The notes under the pieces were generated by a model. It had not been told where the DNA came from, did not search any database, and worked only from the letters and a program-made list of their open reading frames with translations. Below, piece by piece: positions 58,961 to 64,000 of a stretch of DNA of 64,000 nucleotides. Position numbers and translations under genes: made by a program. This stretch comes from Amoeboaphelidium protococcarum (Eukaryota; Aphelidiomycota; Aphelidea): assembly GCA_023515745.1 (NCBI GenBank), contig JALECJ010000256.1, forward strand, positions 1,612,001 to 1,676,000, in the 5' to 3' direction. Every line of letters begins with the position of its first letter. The stretch's first letter is position 1.

Positions 58961-61900
58961 TCAATTATCGACATTGACAAGGCGGTTCACATCATGCTCA
59001 TCAAGCCTCTTTCTGCTCTCACGCTCCTTGAATCTCAACTTAAACATCTCCGCAGTGTATTTATCAAAGGATCGTAATCTCAACAATTTCAATAGGCCAT
59101 CACTATCAAGATATTGTTATTATTGCTACTGTGCAGATAGTTAAGATGTACCAGGCAGACATTACTGGTTAAAAACTTCATCGAATTTCTTCACAATCTA
59201 CACATAATCTTTCCAGTAGAATTCACAACACATAACCAGCTCCTTATACATCTTGGACTCAAGTACATTCATCGGAACACCGAGTTCCGATCCATCTGCG
59301 TGAAAGAACATCTTCAGAATATCTAAACACTTAGTCAACATTTCCACTTACTTTTAAGTTAAAGGCTTGGCGCGATTCAACGGGCTTATAAGCACGGCTT
59401 CTCCATATAAAGATGGTAGCATAAGGGATTCAAATATATACAACAGCTCTTTCCATGTCTTTCGCAGTAAATCTTTAGATAGGCGCGGATACAAGTTCTG
59501 ACTCAATACAGATAATGTCTCATTCAGGTAATCAGTCAGTGGTGTCATTGCAGAGTCCACCTCTTGCACAGATACCAGGTCTTTATCAGAAAATGAGGCC
59601 AGAGCTTTATCTGCCGCATTGTGTGAAGATGGGGAAGAGGAGGAGCCTCCACCACCACCACCACCAGCAGCAGAAAACAAGCTTCTAAATCCACCTAAAA
59701 TTTCTCCAGCACCTTGCACGCCGCTCTTCTCGCAGTCTTTGAGTATCTTAACAAGTTCCTTCTTCACCACTACGCCCATACTTTCACTGAAAAGTCCAAG
59801 AAGATCATAAGAGAAACGCTTCAGCTCACGGAATGATTTTCTAAAATAGAAATCAATGTCAGCCAAACCGGATTAAGAGGAAATAGACTGCGATTTGTCC
59901 AATTACATTCGCAATAACACTTTACCTTGAGGACTAATGTTGATCCAAACATCGTGCACAAATCCGTCAGCTAAAGAATCTTTCAGGGCATCCACTTTCA
60001 ATACATGATACCCGCATACATCATCTCTTCCAAAAGTATCATGATCAAACACGGTGACTGTAAACTCTGTGGCGTAGCGAAGGATAGTAGAGAATTCCTC
60101 ATTCCATCTAGCATTCAAAGTGGCGAATTAAATCTTGGTCTTGGCAATAACTCTATCCACATAATCACCACCACTAGTCTTTTACCAAGGATTTACACCA
60201 CCAACTGACCCATTTAAAGATGACGCGCGCTATTAATCACTAATATTACGCTCCTTCACAGTAATTACACAGTACGGGTCACTCTGCCCATTAGCATCAC
60301 AAGGCATCAAGTTCTCAGCACCGACCACCTTAATCACAATCTGCCCGCTCAGTCCACCTGCTAAAGAAGCTTCCTTAATAGAGTCGCGTTATCTATCACT
60401 CTGCTTCACTTTCGAATGAGCTTTCATCCAGTCACTAACGGCGTCAACTTTGAGCTGAGAGTATGTCTCGTTCAACTGAACACGTGCAGCTTCAATATTG
60501 TTCACCTTCACACAGAGTTGCTGGGTGGCTTTTGTTCCCGCTAGCCATTCAACTTGGTTATTAAGAGACTTTACACTAGCATTTGCCAACTTCTTAGACG
60601 GGCTAAGCAATCCGGACAATGCAACGTCTAGATTATCATTGCCTTTACCTCCAGCAGCTTTCACGTACTGCAAACGCTCTTACATGACCTGACCCGATAG
60701 GATTTCACCATACTTTGCAACACCACGATTTAAGACGCGAGCATACCTTGTCAAGAATAGATTCCAATGCATTGTTCTCATGGTTATTTCACCATCATCA
60801 TCACTTGAATCGCCATTCTCATCATCAGTAATGGAACCTCCAGCCTGAATCCAGTCGAGCTTATTCAAGCACTCAATCATCTGGTTCAAGCAGAAAAATA
60901 GATCAATCACAGACGTCGAGTGTAATAGACCGCTATCACCGCTCAAACTTTCAAATCTATCTGCGGCAACTGAGCTCTCAACCCATTACAGCAATTTACC
61001 TTCCGAATGAATAAGCCAAGAATGAATACCTGGCGCCAGCCAGCGGTGTAGATTAAAAGTATCGGCGAGGTCACGATCAGACTGATCTTAAGAGTTTCGT
61101 AAATTTATCAGCACTTTCTCTTGTAAATCTTTAACTGCATAGAATAATTCAAAGATATTAGTGCCATGCTCCAACAGATCTGCCTACTTCTTACTCTACT
61201 TTACAGCCGGCTACATCTGAGCAGTAAAATTTTCCATTTCCAGAGTGTAATACTTTAGATAGATCCCAGATGTGAGGCAGACAATATTGATATCTGCAGC
61301 AAAAGGCTCTTCAAAGTACAATTTATCGCTATCAATTTCCTCAATGATCATAGCCGCCAACTTTACCAACCTTCCAACAGGATCCTCCTTCACAGGATTA
61401 GACATTTCGCTGATTCTCATGAATCTCTCCAATGTGCCAGACTTGAGCAGCGTATTCAAAGTATCATACAACGTGACCGAGCCTGAGAACTCCTGACTTG
61501 ATTTTACACCTTCGTTGACACCCAATCCGCTATCAGATACACCAGTGCCTTTAAATGAACTTTCGTACAAACTATTCATCAGGAGCAACGTGTTGACTAA
61601 AGCTCCAGTAGGAGTATTCATTGGGAAGCAATCCTTATAATGCTAGATTTATTCGGAGCAATACTGCAACAGATCATTTCTCATAATATTATACTACAGT
61701 CTGTATAAATTGAAGGACAAATAACCGCCAACACCAGATACTACAGGCGGATTAAATATCAAATTACCTGCCGCGTCTGCACTCTCATTAGCGGGAGCCA
61801 TAACTTTGACGCTGGACCAACAATCATATCCATCTTGAAGAATCTTTTCAAATTTAGGCTACTACTGCACCAAAACACCAATGGCAGCAAACTAATTAAT

Positions 61901-64000
61901 CTAAGCAAAATCGCCCTGATTAGAAGTTGCAAATTTGACCAAGGTCTAAGTCAGTGCTAATTCACACCAAGCCGGCTATAGACGATACTTGGCTGCAATC
62001 TCCTGTAGGATAGCTTTACTAACGCGTGATAAGCACTCGCCGCTATTCACCAATGAGTTATTAGTATTGCAATCATTTCCAATCAGCTTCACAAGTAAAT
62101 GTAGATAAACATTATGCGCATCCTCCCTAGACAGTTGTGGTATGATTGACCCAGCAATATCCAGACTAGACTTGGACAATCCTCTAATGCGGGACTCGGC
62201 TGGTTGGACATCTTAGTTCTGCTGAGCCGCTTAATTACTATCTGACACTAATTCAATCAGCAGATGTATTTCACCACTGACATGGCTCCTTGAACTTCTC
62301 TTCTAAAGCGGATACCACTTTTTAAAAAATCTTCCTTGGCATTTTTAAAGCTCAGTCAGTAACTGAGGAACTTCAAACACAACTTGACCAAGAAAATCAT
62401 CAGCTTCGTCTTTCCAGAATTTAGCACTAAGAACACTTGGCCCCTCTTCATCCTTATCCCAGACGGTGATTTTTAGTGGCTTCTTGGTCTAAGCTTTTAC
62501 TTCCAACTAAACTTCTTGGTCCCACAAAGGGAATAGTGAGCCTTACACTACAGATGTCTCATAGCGCTCCTTACCCCACTCAACAGCCACGTACGGATCT
62601 GATGATTGGACATCTTCATTTTTGGCGGCAAGATTCTTGGCCTCAATAACTCTGATTCTAATCTATTACATACCTTGAGACTAAGTCTTGTCCTCCTATG
62701 GGGCGATAACTTCAGATTACACAGGTACATCTGCCTGTCCCTAGTCTGGATGAATGTACAGCTTATCCAGGCGAGATATAAATCTTCCCAGATCCTTCTT
62801 CTCCAATTTTCGCCAATAGTAAAACACTGGTTCATTATCACAAAGATTCTCAACTTCAAACTGGTAGAATTTACTACCAGACATATCACGGTTGTCTAGA
62901 CTGCGCAACTTCTAATTGAAATCATCAACCATCAACTCAGCCTCCTCAGATGTAGTGATAGAATGCAGATACTTTTCATGCTAATTGCGTTTGATTATAA
63001 ATACATCTTTAAGCAGTTCAGCCATAACCACACTGGATTAAGTCAATAGTTGAGTATCAAATGACTCAACTTCGTCTACTTCCGCAATAGCACCGTTCTC
63101 AGTGTTATCCTTCTTACCAGATGATCCGGATGAGGACTCGTTAGTTTTGCTCTTGGTACGTTTGTGATTAGCTTTACCTCCAGACTGCGCAGTGGACGGC
63201 ATTCGACTATGGCGTCTATTCTTGCGAGAGGACTGAGACAACTCTTACACTTGTAAATCTTCAATGCAAGCCTTTACCAAATCTACAAACAATTAAACAC
63301 GAGCAAAAGCAGCTTCGCTCTTATTAGCAAATGGCGTCAGTATGCGACTCTCATCAGCAGGCGCCTCGGCTATCAACTGCTCAATTTCTTTACGAACACG
63401 CAAGTCAAAAATGTTGATCAGGTCAGCGTATGTGGTACCAGCACTAACAATCTAGCTCTGATTCTTTTTAATTACCTACTCATAGAACTGCAAGAGTGCA
63501 TGAAAGTAGATACGATCAACAAAGGAAGAAGAATCTTCCTATCCAGAGGAAGCATTCTCCTTAAGCCACGACTTGGCCGCTTCCTTCAGTTCCTTCACAA
63601 ACACAGAGGTCAACTTGGAATCTGCAGAGTATTAACGGCTTTTCTAATCACCATTAGAGCCGGACGATCCAAAGCTAAACTTTTTAGCGATACTGGCAAC
63701 CAAAGACTGATACGCACCACCAACAGATTCTGATGATTGTTGGTTAGATGATGTATATCCATCGAGGCTATCCATGGAAGCTGAAACATCCTTATGATCA
63801 AGCAGCGGAAACAGAACGCAGCCTAGAGCCACCATATAAGCCTACTCATCCTTACGTATCTACTCAATCTCCTCCGCAGTCATAGACTTTACCTGAGACG
63901 GTAATTGAGGCTATTACTACTAGGACATTTACCGAGAATGGCGAATCTTTAAAACTTGTTAAGCCACTATTTTGGACAACTTGTCACTAGCAGAGTCATC
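58961..64000 (-). CDS. Large C2/MUN-domain (Munc13/Ync13-like) exocytosis protein, 5' partial
   Basis: One frame is open from the window edge at 64000 to TGA (58963-58961), at least 1,679 aa. A C2 domain lies at about 62380-62660: IRIRVIEAKNLAAKN, SSDPYVAVEWGKERYETSVV, LFPLWDQEVQLEVK and ITVWDKDEE. It retains some of the Asp positions of the calcium loops. The MUN region follows, with an MHD1-like helical part at about 60400-62200. A second C2-like segment is at about 59900-60350 (RWNEEFSTILRYATEFTVTV, FDHDTFGRDDVCGYHV). MHD2 is at about 59350-59870 (DFYFRKSFRELKRFSYDLL). MHD1, C2, MHD2 with the C2 inserted is the arrangement of fungal Munc13-like proteins, which prime vesicle fusion at growth sites. 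A Ser/Lys-rich linker is at 63040-63240. Confidence 0.87.

Overview
This window is nuclear DNA of a eukaryote that reads TAA and TAG as glutamine and stops only at TGA (the pattern of NCBI table 6). With standard stops almost every gene falls to pieces. With TAR read as Gln, whole conserved proteins appear: a casein kinase 1, a MARK/Par-1 kinase, Rrp12, Utp12, a Cdc25-type RasGEF, NF-YA and two MADS-box factors, each ending at a single TGA. The gene set (MEF2-like and SRF-like MADS boxes, DH-PH RhoGEF, SH3-RasGEF, CRIB protein, Msn2-like zinc fingers, TACC, C2-MUN protein) is opisthokont and leans to the fungal side. Costars and the receptor-like kinase are less typical of true fungi. An early-branching fungal relative such as an aphelid is my best guess. 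That is inference from gene content and code, not proven here.

Genes are dense, on both strands and mostly single-exon. Where introns occur they are GT-AG and about 43-74 nt. Intergenic gaps run from 11 bp to about 1 kb. No tRNA, rRNA, CRISPR array or transposon was recognised.

Layout: 1-8.5 kb holds RMD1/DUF155 (partial), mitochondrial uL6, a membrane lipase, Costars, CtIP/Sae2, an RRM protein, a doubtful Ulp1/SENP-like fragment and an unknown acidic protein. 8.8-16.4 kb holds TRAPPC9/Trs120, a Golgi-type glycosyltransferase, a possible small gene, a coiled-coil protein and ATP synthase subunit e. 17-23.2 kb holds a propeller-ectodomain receptor-like kinase and Utp12. 24.3-29.8 kb holds a MEF2-like factor, an unknown 835-aa protein and TACC. 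30-34.5 kb holds a CRIB protein, a helical-repeat protein and a two-finger C2H2 factor. 35.4-40.4 kb holds MARK kinase, an RNA pseudouridine synthase and an SRF/Mcm1-like factor. 40.5-46.5 kb holds a RhoGEF tail-to-tail with an SH3-RasGEF, and a small Nnf1-like protein. 46.7-52.7 kb holds a thioredoxin-fold ER protein, Rrp12 and a PD-(D/E)XK-like protein. 53.3-64 kb holds a VTT-domain membrane protein, NF-YA, an unknown protein, CK1 and a large C2/MUN exocytosis protein that runs off the window.

The genes are mostly housekeeping and signalling: ribosome biogenesis (Rrp12, Utp12), trafficking (TRAPPC9, C2/MUN protein, VTT), small-GTPase control (RhoGEF, RasGEF, CRIB), mitosis and DNA repair (TACC, Nnf1-like, CtIP) and transcription. 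Points most worth a second look are the genetic code and its consequences for introns and polyQ, the receptor-like kinase, the PD-(D/E)XK protein, the Ulp-like fragment, an 11-nt gap between two tandem genes, perfect inverted repeats in intergenic DNA, and a recurrent GCTGAAAC/CGCG promoter signature.
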